From Actinomycetota bacterium (lineage in GTDB: Bacteria > Actinomycetota > Acidimicrobiia > Acidimicrobiales > Ilumatobacteraceae), in the NCBI GenBank assembly GCA_027730505.1, contig JAQCGT010000006.1, positions 1 to 47,111 of the forward strand: 47,111 nucleotides of DNA. Direction: 5' to 3'. Below are positions 9,195 to 17,656 of this stretch, in pieces. The notes beneath the pieces are model-generated. The model worked only from the letters and a program-made list of their open reading frames with translations. It did not search any database and was not told where the DNA came from. The position numbers and the translations under genes are program-made. Each line of letters starts with the position of its first letter. Position 1 is the first letter of the stretch.

Positions 9195-10010
9195 ATGGAG
9201 AAGTGGTTGGTCGCCGCTGCGGTGGTGGTGGCGACATGGTTATTCACTCGGATCACCGGTTTGGTGTTGCGTCGAGTGGTTCGGCATCTGGCCGACCGGG
9301 CGGTTCGTCGAGATTCGGGCCCGTGGCGCGTGCGTTCGGGACGCACTGGCGAGGAGTCATCGAGTCTTCGCGAACAGCGTCGACGCCAGCGGGTCGATGC
9401 TGCATCGCGCATGTTGAACCATCTGGTGTCGGTGGTGGTGTGGATCGTGGCGCTCATCGTCGTCTTCCACGTTCTTGAGGTGGATGCAGCTTTTTTCTTG
9501 TCATCGGCCGGCTTCTTGGGTGCGGCGATGGCGATCGGCGGCCAGCACAAGGTCAACGACTATCTCACCGGCCTGCTCGTGCACTTCGAGGATCGCTACG
9601 GGGTGGCGGATCGTGTGGAATGGGAGACGCCGGTCGGCACCACGGTTTCGGGTGTCGTCGAACACGTCGGTTTGTTCACCACGCGGGTGCGTGATGAGAA
9701 CGGCTCGATCCATGTGCCGAACACCGTCATGAATCTGGTTCGCAATCTCTCCCAAGAGGCGTCAGCCACGACGCTTCGCCTCAAAGTTCATGAGCGGATC
9801 GACTCCGAAGCAGTCTCGACAACGCTGCGCGATCTGGCCGGCACAGCCGGGCTGACGGACGTGATTTTCTTGAGCGACATCGAGTCACATCAGCCGGCGA
9901 CCGGCGAGATTGAGATCGAGGTCACCACACCTCGTCCGCTCGATCCGCGCGAGCGGGCTCGCCTGGTGCAGCGTGCGGAAGAAGCGTTGCGGCGCGACGG
10001 CGCTGACTGA
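9195..10010 (+). CDS. MscS-family mechanosensitive channel-like protein
   Basis: About 271 residues. A membrane helix at the start (WLVAAAVVVATWLFTRITGLV) is followed by an unusually arginine-rich hydrophilic linker, then a second helix (SVVVWIVALIVVFHVLEVDA) and the pore-type segment FFLSSAGFLGAAMAIGGQHK. The following VNDYLTGLLVHFEDRYGVAD and SGVVEHVGLFTTRVRDENGS (beta domain) continuing into VPNTVM are classic MscS signatures. It probably gates in response to membrane tension. The ATG at 9195 is preferred over an in-frame GTG at 9171; neither has a strong ribosome site. It converges on the whiB gene, with 12 bases between stops. Confidence 0.85.
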   Translation: MEKWLVAAAVVVATWLFTRITGLVLRRVVRHLADRAVRRDSGPWRVRSGRTGEESSSLREQRRRQRVDAASRMLNHLVSVVVWIVALIVVFHVLEVDAAFFLSSAGFLGAAMAIGGQHKVNDYLTGLLVHFEDRYGVADRVEWETPVGTTVSGVVEHVGLFTTRVRDENGSIHVPNTVMNLVRNLSQEASATTLRLKVHERIDSEAVSTTLRDLAGTAGLTDVIFLSDIESHQPATGEIEIEVTTPRPLDPRERARLVQRAEEALRRDGAD

Positions 10011-10022
10011 ACGCCGGAGTCG

Positions 10023-10325
10023 TCAGGACGCGGCTCGAGCTGCGCGGGCCTCAGCTGCCCGCCGACGACGGATGTCGCGACGCTCCTCCTCGGAGAGCCC
10101 ACCCCAAATGCCCGAGTCTTGGTTGGTGGCGAGGGCGTAATCGAGGCAGGCGTCGGTCACGACGCACTCGCCGCACAACCTCTTGGCTTCCTCGATGGCG
10201 ACGATCGCATATCCGGTGGTCCCGATCGGAAAGAACAACTCCGGGTCGGTGTCACGGCACAGCGCCGCATCCCGCCAGGTGTCGTCGGCCATCGAGAGCG
10301 CATCGGTGCTGCCGGTCATCGTCAC
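10023..10325 (-). CDS. whiB1: WhiB-family iron-sulfur transcription factor (WhiB1-like)
   Basis: WhiB proteins bind a 4Fe-4S cluster and act with the main sigma factor. All four cluster cysteines are visible (C in ALCRDTDPELFFP, then CGEC and a fourth C in VVTDAC), as is the GIWGG turn (DSGIWGGLSEEERR), ending in a basic tail. The RDTDPELFFPIG stretch and the location near pdtaS point to the WhiB1 branch. The GTG at 10325 is preferred because AGGAG lies seven bases upstream; the ATG six bases further in is an alternative. A longer reading from 10379 would add about 18 residues with no conserved pattern. Confidence 0.88.
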   Translation of the reverse strand: MTMTGSTDALSMADDTWRDAALCRDTDPELFFPIGTTGYAIVAIEEAKRLCGECVVTDACLDYALATNQDSGIWGGLSEEERRDIRRRRAAEARAARAAS

Positions 10326-10465
10326 TGTGAGACTCCTAGGGGTGGGTCGCCGATAAGGGGGTATGGGTGTCCGGTACATCTGTCCGCACCCGGCAGAGAG
10401 ACGCTAGGTGCGCACCCGACCGTGCGCAAGGGGTCATCTGGCGTTCATCCACTAGTCATGGACAT

Positions 10466-10490
10466 GCCCCATCTCATTTAGAGATGGGGC
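10466..10490. promoter_or_regulatory. Perfect 10-bp inverted repeat in the whiB / GDPD divergent region
   Basis: Arms GCCCCATCTC and GAGATGGGGC pair perfectly around the five-base loop ATTTA. The element ends 34 bases before the GDPD start and lies 141 bases upstream of whiB. No T-run follows on either strand, and neither neighbour ends here, so it is unlikely to be a terminator. An operator, or a hairpin in the GDPD leader, fits better. A further TCATCTCATC follows directly. Confidence 0.55.
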
Positions 10491-10524
10491 TCATCTCATC
10501 CACCCGGCGATTAGGTTGCGCGGC

Positions 10525-11211
10525 GTGACACTCGTGATCGCCCACCGTGGCGCCAGCGCTGCCGCTCCTGAGAACACCATTGCCGCGTTCGAACTTGCGG
10601 TGGCTCTCGGTGCCGACGGAATCGAACTCGACGTTCGTCGCAGCCTCGACGGTCACGCGGTGATCCACCATGATGCCCATCTGCCCGACGGTCGCCTCAT
10701 CGCTGCCACGCTGCGGTCGGACCTCCCCGACACGGTTCCCGATCTTGCGGAAGCACTCGACGCCTGTGCCGGTGCGTTCGTCAACATCGAGATCAAGAAT
10801 CACCGCGCCGAACCCGACCATGACCCCGACGGCGCGCTCGTGGCGATCGTGGCTGACGAGATCAACCGACGAGACGATCCGACGTCACGATGGCTCGTAT
10901 CGAGTTTCGACCTAGCGACCATCGATGACATGCGCCGCGCCGCTCCCGGCGTGCGTACTGCGTATCTCACATCGAGGAAAGCCGAAGCGGGACTCCGGGC
11001 GACGGTGCTCGGTGGCCACGATGCCTGGCACCCTGAGTATCGCGACGTTGATGCGGGCTTCATCCGCCGCGCCCATGCCATGGGTATCGCCGTCAACGTC
11101 TGGACCTGTGATGAACCGGGCATCCAGCAGGTGCTCATGGCCGCTGGCGTCGACGGTATCTGCACCAATGTGCCCGATGTGGCACTAACCGTGCGGGCCC
11201 GTCAGGGCTGA
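10525..11211 (+). CDS. Glycerophosphodiester phosphodiesterase (cytosolic)
   Basis: Hydrolyses glycerophosphodiesters to glycerol-3-phosphate and an alcohol. The catalytic elements are all near the start: HRGASAAAPENTIAAFELA, the metal-binding ELDVRR, and HHD; the TIM-barrel continues through VNIEIKNH and ends with GIAVNVWTCDEPGIQQVLMA, followed by GVDGICTNVPD, the typical family close. There is no signal peptide. The GTG at 10525 gives MTLVIAHRG; a TTG nine bases upstream is possible but sits directly on AGG. At 228 residues it is a short, complete member. The stop lies two bases before the convergent lipid-kinase stop. Confidence 0.92.
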   Translation: MTLVIAHRGASAAAPENTIAAFELAVALGADGIELDVRRSLDGHAVIHHDAHLPDGRLIAATLRSDLPDTVPDLAEALDACAGAFVNIEIKNHRAEPDHDPDGALVAIVADEINRRDDPTSRWLVSSFDLATIDDMRRAAPGVRTAYLTSRKAEAGLRATVLGGHDAWHPEYRDVDAGFIRRAHAMGIAVNVWTCDEPGIQQVLMAAGVDGICTNVPDVALTVRARQG

Positions 11212-11213
11212 CG

Positions 11214-12140
11214 TCACGGCTGACCCGGCCACACGAGACGCACCGCCTCAGGCACGTGTTCGAAGCGCAGCGACGACACCTCACCCAAATGATCGCCATC
11301 GACCTGGAATGGCATCTGCCCATCGCCGACAGCGGTGACCGTCAACCCGTCCACCCCGGTCCACTCGATGACACCGTCAGCCCCAGCGAGTCCGCCACCA
11401 CGCAACGCGGAACCGAGAGCCCCAACGAGCGTCCCCACACGAAGATCGGTGAAGGTGACCACGACGAGCGACTCCGAAAGGCCAGCGGCTGGCGACACAT
11501 CGAGTGCCCGGTTGCCGAGATATGTGTATGGATTGGTGTTGAGCACCACGGCGAAGCGACCATCGTCCGTTGAACGCCCGTCGTCGCAACGAAGCGCGAA
11601 CTGTGGGTTCGCGCGGTCGTAACTGCGCAACCAGGTGTCGAACCCGGCCCAGATGAACAACGGGTGTCCGAACCAGCGCTTCAGAGAGGCATGCCGCTCC
11701 ACGGCCGCCACGACGGCAGCATCGAAGCCGACACCGGTGTGGAAACAGAAGTACCTGCCATTGACACGGCCGAGCCCGATCGGTCGCAGATCACCCGCAG
11801 CAAGTCCGGCGAGCAGGTGCGGTGTCGCAGCGACCGGATCGTTGGGCATACCGATCGTGCGAGCGAACACGTTTGTCGACCCTCCAGGAAGCGCAGCGAG
11901 CGCTGTGTCCGACCCGGCGATGCCGGTGGCGACCTCATTCAGGGTTCCGTCACCCCCGAACGCGATCACACAGTCGAGTCCACGTCGGGCGGCGTCCTGC
12001 GCGAATCGGATGGCGTGCCCTCGACGGTTCGTCTCCACCAATTCGACCTCGTGCAAGCGCGACAACTCACGGTGAACGGTCACGGTGTTGCGAGCCGTCA
12101 CCGACGAGGCGAAGGAGTTGACCACGAGCAGGATCCGCAC
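11214..12140 (-). CDS. Diacylglycerol/lipid kinase family protein (YegS/DgkB-like)
   Basis: Lipid kinase of about 308 residues. The ATP-binding signature is IAFGGDGTLNEVATGI, followed by ALPGGSTNVFARTIGMPND, both hallmarks of the DAGK catalytic domain; the C-terminal beta-rich domain includes FCFHTGVGFDAAVVAAVERH and ends PFQVDGDHLG. It probably phosphorylates diacylglycerol or a related lipid at the membrane. I chose the GTG at 12140 (MRILLVVNSFASS). A start at 12305 would add 55 residues with no family match and would run past the divergent etfB start. It shares a 73-base intergenic region with etfB. Confidence 0.88.
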   Translation of the reverse strand: MRILLVVNSFASSVTARNTVTVHRELSRLHEVELVETNRRGHAIRFAQDAARRGLDCVIAFGGDGTLNEVATGIAGSDTALAALPGGSTNVFARTIGMPNDPVAATPHLLAGLAAGDLRPIGLGRVNGRYFCFHTGVGFDAAVVAAVERHASLKRWFGHPLFIWAGFDTWLRSYDRANPQFALRCDDGRSTDDGRFAVVLNTNPYTYLGNRALDVSPAAGLSESLVVVTFTDLRVGTLVGALGSALRGGGLAGADGVIEWTGVDGLTVTAVGDGQMPFQVDGDHLGEVSSLRFEHVPEAVRLVWPGQP

Positions 12141-12160
12141 CGCTGCCGACGGTACCAGCG

Positions 12161-12174
12161 CAGGTGTCCACCTG
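12161..12174. promoter_or_regulatory. CAGGTG/CACCTG inverted repeat between lipid kinase and etfB
   Basis: CAGGTGTCCACCTG is an inverted repeat with six-base arms around TC. It sits in the divergent promoter region, just upstream of a possible etfB -35 element, which is where an operator would act on either gene. No regulator can be named from the sequence. Confidence 0.4.
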
Positions 12175-12176
12175 AG

Positions 12177-12207
12177 TTGGGCGGCATCGGTACCTGCGGG
12201 TAACAAT
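12177..12207 (+). promoter_or_regulatory. Putative etfB promoter giving a leaderless transcript
   Basis: TTGGGC (12177-12182) and TAACAA (12201-12206) are 18 bases apart, a plausible sigma-70-type promoter. The -10 lies only seven bases before the etfB ATG at 12214, and no ribosome-binding site is visible, so translation probably starts on a leaderless mRNA. Confidence 0.45.
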
Positions 12208-12213
12208 GTCGGA

Positions 12214-12990
12214 ATGAAGGTGATCGTGTGCGTTAAGCAGATTCCTGATCCGGCGCTTCCGGGCGAGCTGGATCCCTCCACCAACCAGCTCAAGCGCGAC
12301 GGCAAGCTGATTCTCGACGAGTCGGACAGCTACGGCGTCGAGATGGCGCTTCAGCTCGTCGACGCGGCTGGTGGCGGCGAAGTCGCCCTCGTGTCGATGG
12401 CCCCCAATGATGAGGTGTCGGGCATGCGCACCGCGCTTGCCATGGGCGCCGCCCAAGGCGTTCTGGTGTCGGATCCTGCCCTCGCCGGCTCCGATGCGCT
12501 CACCACTGCAAAGATCCTCGCCGCAGCCGTGCAGCGCCTTGGCGGGGCCGACCTGGTGATCGCCGGGACCGAGTCGTCCGACGGTTACACCGGCACCGTT
12601 CCCGAGCAAATGGCTGAGGTTCTCGGACTACCGTCGGTGACCTTCGCCAAGAAGGTCACCGTCGACGGTTCGACGCTCAAGGTCGACCGTCAGACCGAGG
12701 CCGGCTACGACGAGGTGACCTGCCCAATGCCCGCAGTCATCAGCGTGACCGCCGGCGTGGTTGAGCCCCGTTACCCAAGCTTCAAGGGCATCATGGCCGC
12801 CAAGTCGAAGCCGGTCGAGACCGTGACCGCCGGTGACCTGGGCGTCACCCCGGTGGGATGGGCCGGCTCCGGTCAAACCGTCGCCGCGGTAGCCCAGGCA
12901 CCTGCCCGTGAGGCCGGAACCGTCATCGAGGATGATGGCGAGACCTACGCCAAGATCGTCGAGTTCCTCGAGGGACTCAAGGTCATCTGA
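12214..12990 (+). CDS. etfB: Electron transfer flavoprotein, beta subunit
   Basis: EtfB, 258 residues, forms the ETF heterodimer with the EtfA encoded 35 bases downstream; ETF passes electrons from acyl-CoA dehydrogenases to the respiratory chain. The N-terminus [20 protein letters not shown] is diagnostic. [20 protein letters not shown] and [10 protein letters not shown] match the AMP-binding region, and [20 protein letters not shown] is the conserved recognition loop near the end. The acyl-CoA dehydrogenase at 21.8 kb is a possible electron donor. Confidence 0.96.
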   Translation: MKVIVCVKQIPDPALPGELDPSTNQLKRDGKLILDESDSYGVEMALQLVDAAGGGEVALVSMAPNDEVSGMRTALAMGAAQGVLVSDPALAGSDALTTAKILAAAVQRLGGADLVIAGTESSDGYTGTVPEQMAEVLGLPSVTFAKKVTVDGSTLKVDRQTEAGYDEVTCPMPAVISVTAGVVEPRYPSFKGIMAAKSKPVETVTAGDLGVTPVGWAGSGQTVAAVAQAPAREAGTVIEDDGETYAKIVEFLEGLKVI

Positions 12991-13025
12991 TTCAGCCGGA
13001 ACGATCGAGACAGGACAACAACATC

Positions 13026-13982
13026 ATGAACATCTGGGTCTTTGCACAAGAGAGCAACGGAACTGCCACCTCAGGCACGCTCGAACTCCTCACCAAGGCA
13101 CGCTCCCTCGGCACCGTGTCGGCCTTCGTCGGCGGTGATGCCTCGGCCATCGCTGGCGTGCTCGGCGAATACGGCGCATCGACGGTGTACGCCACTGGCG
13201 ATCTCGGTGGCGCACTTCCCGGCGCCGCTGTGGCGTCGGCCATGAAAGCGGTCATCGACGGCGGCACCACCCCCGACCTGATCATGTTTCCGCAGAACTA
13301 CGAGGGCCGTGATGTGATGGCCCGCCTGTCGGTCAAGCTCGACCGAACGGTTCTCACCAACAACATTGACGTGACCGCCGACGGTGGCACCGTCACCGTG
13401 ACCACGCCGGTCTTCGGCGGCAACACGCTGGTCAGCACCAGCTTCTCGGGCTCGGCCCCCTACTTGGCAGCCTTCCGGCCCAAGTCGTTTGCCGCCGAGT
13501 CCGCTGGCGGTGGCGCCCCAGAGGTCGTGTCCGCTCCGGTGCCCGACCTCGGATCGACTGCAGGCGCGACGGTCACCGCCGTTCACGTCGAGGAGTCGAC
13601 CGGACCGAAGCTTGACGAGGCTGACATAGTCGTCGCCGGTGGTCGTGGCCTCGGAGAGGCCGACAAGTTCACCTTGGTCGACGATCTTGCCAAATTGTTG
13701 AAGGGCGCGGCCGGTGCCTCGCGAGCGATCGTTGACGCCGGATGGGTTCCCTATTCGATGCAGGTGGGCCAGACCGGCAAGGTTGTGAAGCCCAACGTCT
13801 ACATCGCTGCTGGCATCTCCGGTGCCACTCAGCACATGGTGGGAATGAAGGGCTCGAAGAACATCATCGCCATCAACAAGGACGCTGAGGCTCCCATCTT
13901 CGGTGTTGCCGATCTCGGCATCATCGGCGATGTGCACAAGGTGATGCCGAAGTTGATCGAGGCCCTCAAGGCCCGAGGCTGA
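13026..13982 (+). CDS. etfA: Electron transfer flavoprotein, alpha subunit
   Basis: EtfA, 318 residues. The N-terminal domain starts [12 protein letters not shown]; the C-terminal FAD-binding domain is clear: [60 protein letters not shown] and [20 protein letters not shown]. It is the usual partner of EtfB upstream, and an AGGA sits 14 bases before the ATG. It converges on a hypothetical gene 21 bases away. Confidence 0.96.
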   Translation: MNIWVFAQESNGTATSGTLELLTKARSLGTVSAFVGGDASAIAGVLGEYGASTVYATGDLGGALPGAAVASAMKAVIDGGTTPDLIMFPQNYEGRDVMARLSVKLDRTVLTNNIDVTADGGTVTVTTPVFGGNTLVSTSFSGSAPYLAAFRPKSFAAESAGGGAPEVVSAPVPDLGSTAGATVTAVHVEESTGPKLDEADIVVAGGRGLGEADKFTLVDDLAKLLKGAAGASRAIVDAGWVPYSMQVGQTGKVVKPNVYIAAGISGATQHMVGMKGSKNIIAINKDAEAPIFGVADLGIIGDVHKVMPKLIEALKARG

Positions 13983-14003
13983 TCGTCACTTCGACGGGGT
14001 CGT

Positions 14004-15011
14004 TCACTCGACGTCGTCGGCAGAGAACACCCACGACAGACCGTCATCGACGGAACTCGCAACGAGCCGGACGCGCCAACCGCCGTCCGGCTCGTGCGCG
14101 TCCCACGCCCACCAGCGCAAGCCACCTGCGGCATCTCCGAGTGCGTCTGGCGACGGAGGCCAGTCCTCGCCGAGATCGGTGATCGCAGCGAGCAACCACC
14201 ACGCCCCGAATCTGCCGATTGCTGCGCCTCGACGCCGTCCGTGCGCCCCACCGCTCGCCCCGGCCCACGCCAGCAGACCGATGGCGTCACCGGTGGTGAT
14301 CTCGGCCAGCCGGGCGCTTTGTGGCCCGAGATGAGCGATTGCATCGAGATGGTCGCCTTCGACACAGATCGCTTCTGCTCGACCGTTTGACCGTTCAGTC
14401 CAGGTCTCGAGCAGTTGACCGAACGCAAGGGCCGTGTCGTCATCGTCGACGCGCTTTGCTGTGTCAACGGCGGGCAGAGTGACGTCGGTGAGGGTCACCG
14501 GCGGCATCGGACGGTCGATGTGAACACCCTCATCGTCGTAACGGGCCAGTGCATACGACGGCTCCCACGAGGCGAGCGAGGCTGGAATATCGATCACCGG
14601 GGCGAGACGAGCGAGATCGTCGTCGGGGATCTCTTCGCCCCGCAACGCTCGTTCGTGGGCCACGTAGGTCGCTGTCGGGCCGTCACCGATCAGTCGGGAC
14701 AATCCAGTCCACGTGTGATGCATCGCCGCAACCTCGCTGAGCGGGCCGATGGTGAATCGCCCTGACTCCTCATCGAGCACCCGAGCGCACCATTCGTCAG
14801 GCGCCCACAACGCAAGGCGATATTCGGCGAGTGTTGCCACCGGCCAGAGCTGTCGACCGGTCGCCACCGCCGCTGCGCAGCGATCCCGAGTTCGCAACAA
14901 CCCGGGCCAATCGCGTGATGCGGTGCGGTCATCGACGAGTCGCACGAGGTCGTCGAGATCGGCCCGGTGAATGCGCTCATCGAGCACGTCGTCACGAACG
15001 GGTTCGTCCAT
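14004..15011 (-). CDS. Conserved-looking hypothetical protein, last gene of the SCO1664-type operon
   Basis: An acidic protein of 335 residues that I do not recognise. Visible blocks are a tryptophan-containing helical N-terminus (RADLDDLVRLVDDRTASRDW, CAAAVATGRQLWPVATLAEY), a central proline-rich stretch, and a glycine/alanine-rich segment (GDAIGLLAWAGASGGAHGRR) before a tryptophan-rich end (GGLRWWAWDAHEPDGGWRVR). No signal peptide or membrane helix is visible. The ATG at 15011 is preceded by GAGAGG at a good distance, and the gene begins 11 bases after the SCO1664-family stop, so co-transcription is likely. In many actinobacteria mshC follows in this position; this protein shows none of the aminoacyl-ligase motifs of MshC. 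Confidence 0.75.
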   Translation of the reverse strand: MDEPVRDDVLDERIHRADLDDLVRLVDDRTASRDWPGLLRTRDRCAAAVATGRQLWPVATLAEYRLALWAPDEWCARVLDEESGRFTIGPLSEVAAMHHTWTGLSRLIGDGPTATYVAHERALRGEEIPDDDLARLAPVIDIPASLASWEPSYALARYDDEGVHIDRPMPPVTLTDVTLPAVDTAKRVDDDDTALAFGQLLETWTERSNGRAEAICVEGDHLDAIAHLGPQSARLAEITTGDAIGLLAWAGASGGAHGRRRGAAIGRFGAWWLLAAITDLGEDWPPSPDALGDAAGGLRWWAWDAHEPDGGWRVRLVASSVDDGLSWVFSADDVE

Positions 15012-15022
15012 GGCGCAGCCTC

Positions 15023-15715
15023 TCACACCAGTGGCCACGGATAGCGCTGGCCACCGGTGTCGTCGGGAGGCAGCACCCCCTCAGCGGCGAGACGTTCGCA
15101 TCGATGACGCAACGCGTCTATCTCGTCGCTCGAGAGCAACCCGCGCAGTTCGTCGCCCGGATCATCGGCCACAGTGGTGAGCGCCTCGAGACGTTCTGCT
15201 GAGATGGACTCGCCGACGAACTCCCAGATCACCGTACGCAGTTTGAACGGCGCTGCGAAACACAAGCCGTTGTCGATGGCCCATACGCCGTCGTCGGCCA
15301 GCAGACAGTGCCCGCTCTTGCGGTCGGTGTTGTTCGCCGCGATGTCGAACAATGCGATGTCGGCGAGTCGGGAATGGAGGTCGGGTCGTTGTTCGTGAAT
15401 GGTGAAGTAGTGCTCGGAATGGTCAGCGTCGACGAACCACTGGAATGAGCCTTCGCCGAAGGGGCCGTCACGAAGGATCGTTGTCGGGACCACGCCCACG
15501 CCGAGCGCCTCGCTCAGCACCCATGCAGCACGTTCACGACGGTGTAGTCCTGGTTCGAAGTCCCACAGCGGGCGTTCACCGCGCAGAGGCTTGTAGATCG
15601 CTCGATGCTCGGTCTCGCCGGAGCGAACGAACACTGCGAAGGTGGCATTGGAACTCCACGGCATCCGGCCTTCGATTTCGATCTCGGCTGACTCGAGGAA
15701 AGCGACCTGGTCCAT
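15023..15715 (-). CDS. SCO1664 family protein (kinase-like fold)
   Basis: Protein of 230 residues matching the actinobacterial SCO1664 family, related to phosphatidylinositol-3/4-kinase-like folds. The catalytic-loop region is DIALFDIAANNTDRKSGHCL and the metal-binding region VWAIDNGLCF; YKPLRGERPLWDF carries a likely ATP-binding lysine. The physiological substrate is unknown. The ATG at 15715 overlaps the DUF3090 stop by one base (TGATG); an upstream start at 15775 would add 20 residues overlapping DUF3090. It is part of a four-gene operon on the minus strand. Confidence 0.85.
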   Translation of the reverse strand: MDQVAFLESAEIEIEGRMPWSSNATFAVFVRSGETEHRAIYKPLRGERPLWDFEPGLHRRERAAWVLSEALGVGVVPTTILRDGPFGEGSFQWFVDADHSEHYFTIHEQRPDLHSRLADIALFDIAANNTDRKSGHCLLADDGVWAIDNGLCFAAPFKLRTVIWEFVGESISAERLEALTTVADDPGDELRGLLSSDEIDALRHRCERLAAEGVLPPDDTGGQRYPWPLV

Positions 15716-16260
15716 CAGTTCATGCGCGGGCACGGATGTCCATCGGGGTCGATCGGTCCGCCGCACCAGCGACACGGCGGACGACCGGCGGCCACCACCC
15801 GGTCGGCATGCTCAAGAAATGCAGCCGCCTGACCCCGGGTGACGGCGATACGGATGGTGCCGAGATCATCGTTCGGATCAAGCCCGAGCTCGATCCCGGG
15901 GCCATCGAGGTCATTGTCATCGTCGTCGGGACCCCCGACCTCATCGAGCCGTATGACCACCCGATCGCCGTGAGCGTCGTAGCCGAGAGCGATGCTGCCG
16001 AGTATGAACCCATCACCGGTCGGAGGCGCCATGTCCATCGCCGCTGGCATGGGGCGATCCTCAGGAGGTGGGAGGTCTTGGAGCACATTCTCGAGGTAGC
16101 GCGACATCGCCGCCACCTGGGCCTTCTCACACTTCAGGTCGAACCGCCGTCCCCCGGAACGGATCTGCAGGAAGAACACTCGGGAACCGGGTCGGCCGAC
16201 CGTGCCGGTCGTGAACACGTCGACATCGTCGAGCCGCTCGTCGATCGGGTCGCCGCTCAT
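15715..16260 (-). CDS. DUF3090 family protein with C-terminal zinc ribbon
   Basis: Protein of 181 residues. The N-terminus VDVFTTGTVGRPGSRVFFLQ and a middle acidic stretch are typical of DUF3090. It ends with a short zinc-ribbon-like motif, CRWCGGPIDPDGHPCP. The ATG at 16260 overlaps the preceding phosphatase stop (ATGA), which fixes the start; a longer reading would enter the phosphatase gene. The family is found in a conserved actinobacterial cluster with a histidine phosphatase and an SCO1664-type protein, exactly as here. The function is unknown. Confidence 0.87.
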   Translation of the reverse strand: MSGDPIDERLDDVDVFTTGTVGRPGSRVFFLQIRSGGRRFDLKCEKAQVAAMSRYLENVLQDLPPPEDRPMPAAMDMAPPTGDGFILGSIALGYDAHGDRVVIRLDEVGGPDDDDNDLDGPGIELGLDPNDDLGTIRIAVTRGQAAAFLEHADRVVAAGRPPCRWCGGPIDPDGHPCPRMN

Positions 16261-16922
16261 GAAAGCGCCAGATCCCCGATCGGACCCCCGGTCGAGTTCA
16301 CGGCCAGCACCGCTGGGCCATGTGCCGTCCACGAGATCGCCGAGATCGAACACGTCGACACGACGATGCGCTGGAACAGGTCGAGGTGGGTGCCAACGGC
16401 GTGGGCGATCGCCGCCTTGATCGGATCGGCGTGCGACACACAGACGATGGTGCCGCCGGGATGCGCGGCACGAAGCCGGTCAAGAGCAGACACGATCCGC
16501 ACCTGCATCTCGGTGAAACTCTCACCGCCTGGGAAGCGGAATGTCGATGGCGCTCGCTGCACCGTCGACCACTCCGGCAGTTTCATGAGTTGTGCGAGTT
16601 CGGCTCCGGTCCAGGAACCGAAGTCGCATTCGAGCAGGCCCTTGTCGACGATTGGGCGCATGTTGCGCACACGTCCGATTGGCGCAGCGGTCTCGCGGGC
16701 GCGCTCGAGAGGGGAGCAGTAGATGGCGTCGACGCGCTTGAGTGCGGCGATGCGCTCGGCTGCTGAGTCAGCCTGAGCCTGACCGGTCTCGGACAGATGC
16801 AGCCCTTTGGCGCGTCCGGGAAGCACTTTGCCGGTGGTGGGGGTGTTGCCGTGGCGCACGAGCAGCACCGTCGTCATCGGCGTTGTGGTGCCCTTGCGGC
16901 GAGAGGTCGACTTCGCAGCCAT
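16257..16922 (-). CDS. Histidine phosphatase family protein (phosphoglycerate-mutase-like)
   Basis: First gene of the SCO1664-type operon, 221 residues. The catalytic RHG motif is in TTVLLVRHGNTP, the acid/base glutamate region is LLECDFGSWTGAEL, and the second catalytic histidine is in IVCVSHADPIKAAIAHAVG. The substrate is not known; it may be a phospho-sugar or inositol compound. The start at 16922 gives a basic leader MAAKSTSRRKGTTTP; an internal ATG at 16877 would give the more usual MTTVLLVRHG. A TAGGTT -10-like element just upstream supports 16922. It diverges from udgB. Confidence 0.88.
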   Translation of the reverse strand: MAAKSTSRRKGTTTPMTTVLLVRHGNTPTTGKVLPGRAKGLHLSETGQAQADSAAERIAALKRVDAIYCSPLERARETAAPIGRVRNMRPIVDKGLLECDFGSWTGAELAQLMKLPEWSTVQRAPSTFRFPGGESFTEMQVRIVSALDRLRAAHPGGTIVCVSHADPIKAAIAHAVGTHLDLFQRIVVSTCSISAISWTAHGPAVLAVNSTGGPIGDLALS

Positions 16923-16949
16923 CGGACTCTCAACCTACTGTCCGGCGCC

Positions 16950-17654
16950 ATGGCACGCATCGGCGAGGACCCCATCAGGCGCGCGGGGTTTGAGCAACTC
17001 GGCGCCGAAATCGTGGACTGCCGTTCTTGCGGGCGACTCGTGGAGTGGCGCGAGAAAGTCGCCCGAGAACGTCGGGCGGCCTACCGTCATCAGGAGTACT
17101 GGGGGAGGCCCATTACCGGCTTTGGCGATCCTGATGCCCGAGTGGTCGTGTTGGGGCTTGCGCCAGCGGCCCACGGTGCGAACCGCACCGGCCGGGTGTT
17201 CACCGGCGATCGAAGCGGTGACTGGCTGTTCCGATCGATGCACCGAGTAGGACTCGCGAATCAGCCCGAATCGGTCTCGGCGGACGACGGTCTGACGTTG
17301 ACCGACGCATGGGTGACGGCTGCGGTGCGATGTGCGCCGCCGGCGAACAAGCCGACGACGGACGAGCGTGACAACTGTGCGGGGTTCCTGCATCGAGAGT
17401 TCGATCTTCTCGAACGCTGCGCTGTCGTGGTCTGCCTCGGGGCATTCGGCTACGAGGCGGCATGCCGGCACTTCGGGGTGCGGCCTCGACCGCGATTCGG
17501 ACATGGGGTGGAGATTCCTGCTGCCGACGGGCGTCCAGCACTGATCTGTTCGTTCCATCCGAGTCAGCAGAACACCTTCACCGGCCGATTGACCGAAGCG
17601 ATGCTCGATGACGTCCTCAGCCGGGCGGTGGCGATCGCCGATAGCCTCCGTTGA
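16950..17654 (+). CDS. udgB: Uracil-DNA glycosylase, family 5 (UdgB)
   Basis: DNA-repair glycosylase of about 234 residues that removes uracil and other deaminated bases. Motif A is GLAPAAHGANRTGRVFTGDR, characteristic of family 5, and motif B is SFHPSQQNTFTGRLT. The N-terminal CRSCGRL begins the cysteine set for the 4Fe-4S cluster; further cysteines (VRCAPP, VVCLGAFGYEAAC) complete it. The ATG at 16950 gives MARIGEDPIRRAGFEQLG, a normal start. It diverges from the histidine phosphatase with 27 bases between starts. Confidence 0.92.
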   Translation: MARIGEDPIRRAGFEQLGAEIVDCRSCGRLVEWREKVARERRAAYRHQEYWGRPITGFGDPDARVVVLGLAPAAHGANRTGRVFTGDRSGDWLFRSMHRVGLANQPESVSADDGLTLTDAWVTAAVRCAPPANKPTTDERDNCAGFLHREFDLLERCAVVVCLGAFGYEAACRHFGVRPRPRFGHGVEIPAADGRPALICSFHPSQQNTFTGRLTEAMLDDVLSRAVAIADSLR

Positions 17655-17656
17655 TC

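Noticed and set aside
13071-13937. Long antisense open frame opposite etfA
   Set aside because: etfA is unambiguous on the other strand; long antisense frames are expected at this GC content, and the protein resembles nothing.
15445-16722. Long plus-strand open frame (about 425 residues) across the SCO1664-type operon
   Set aside because: It lies opposite three recognisable overlapping genes and gives a low-complexity arginine/serine-rich translation.
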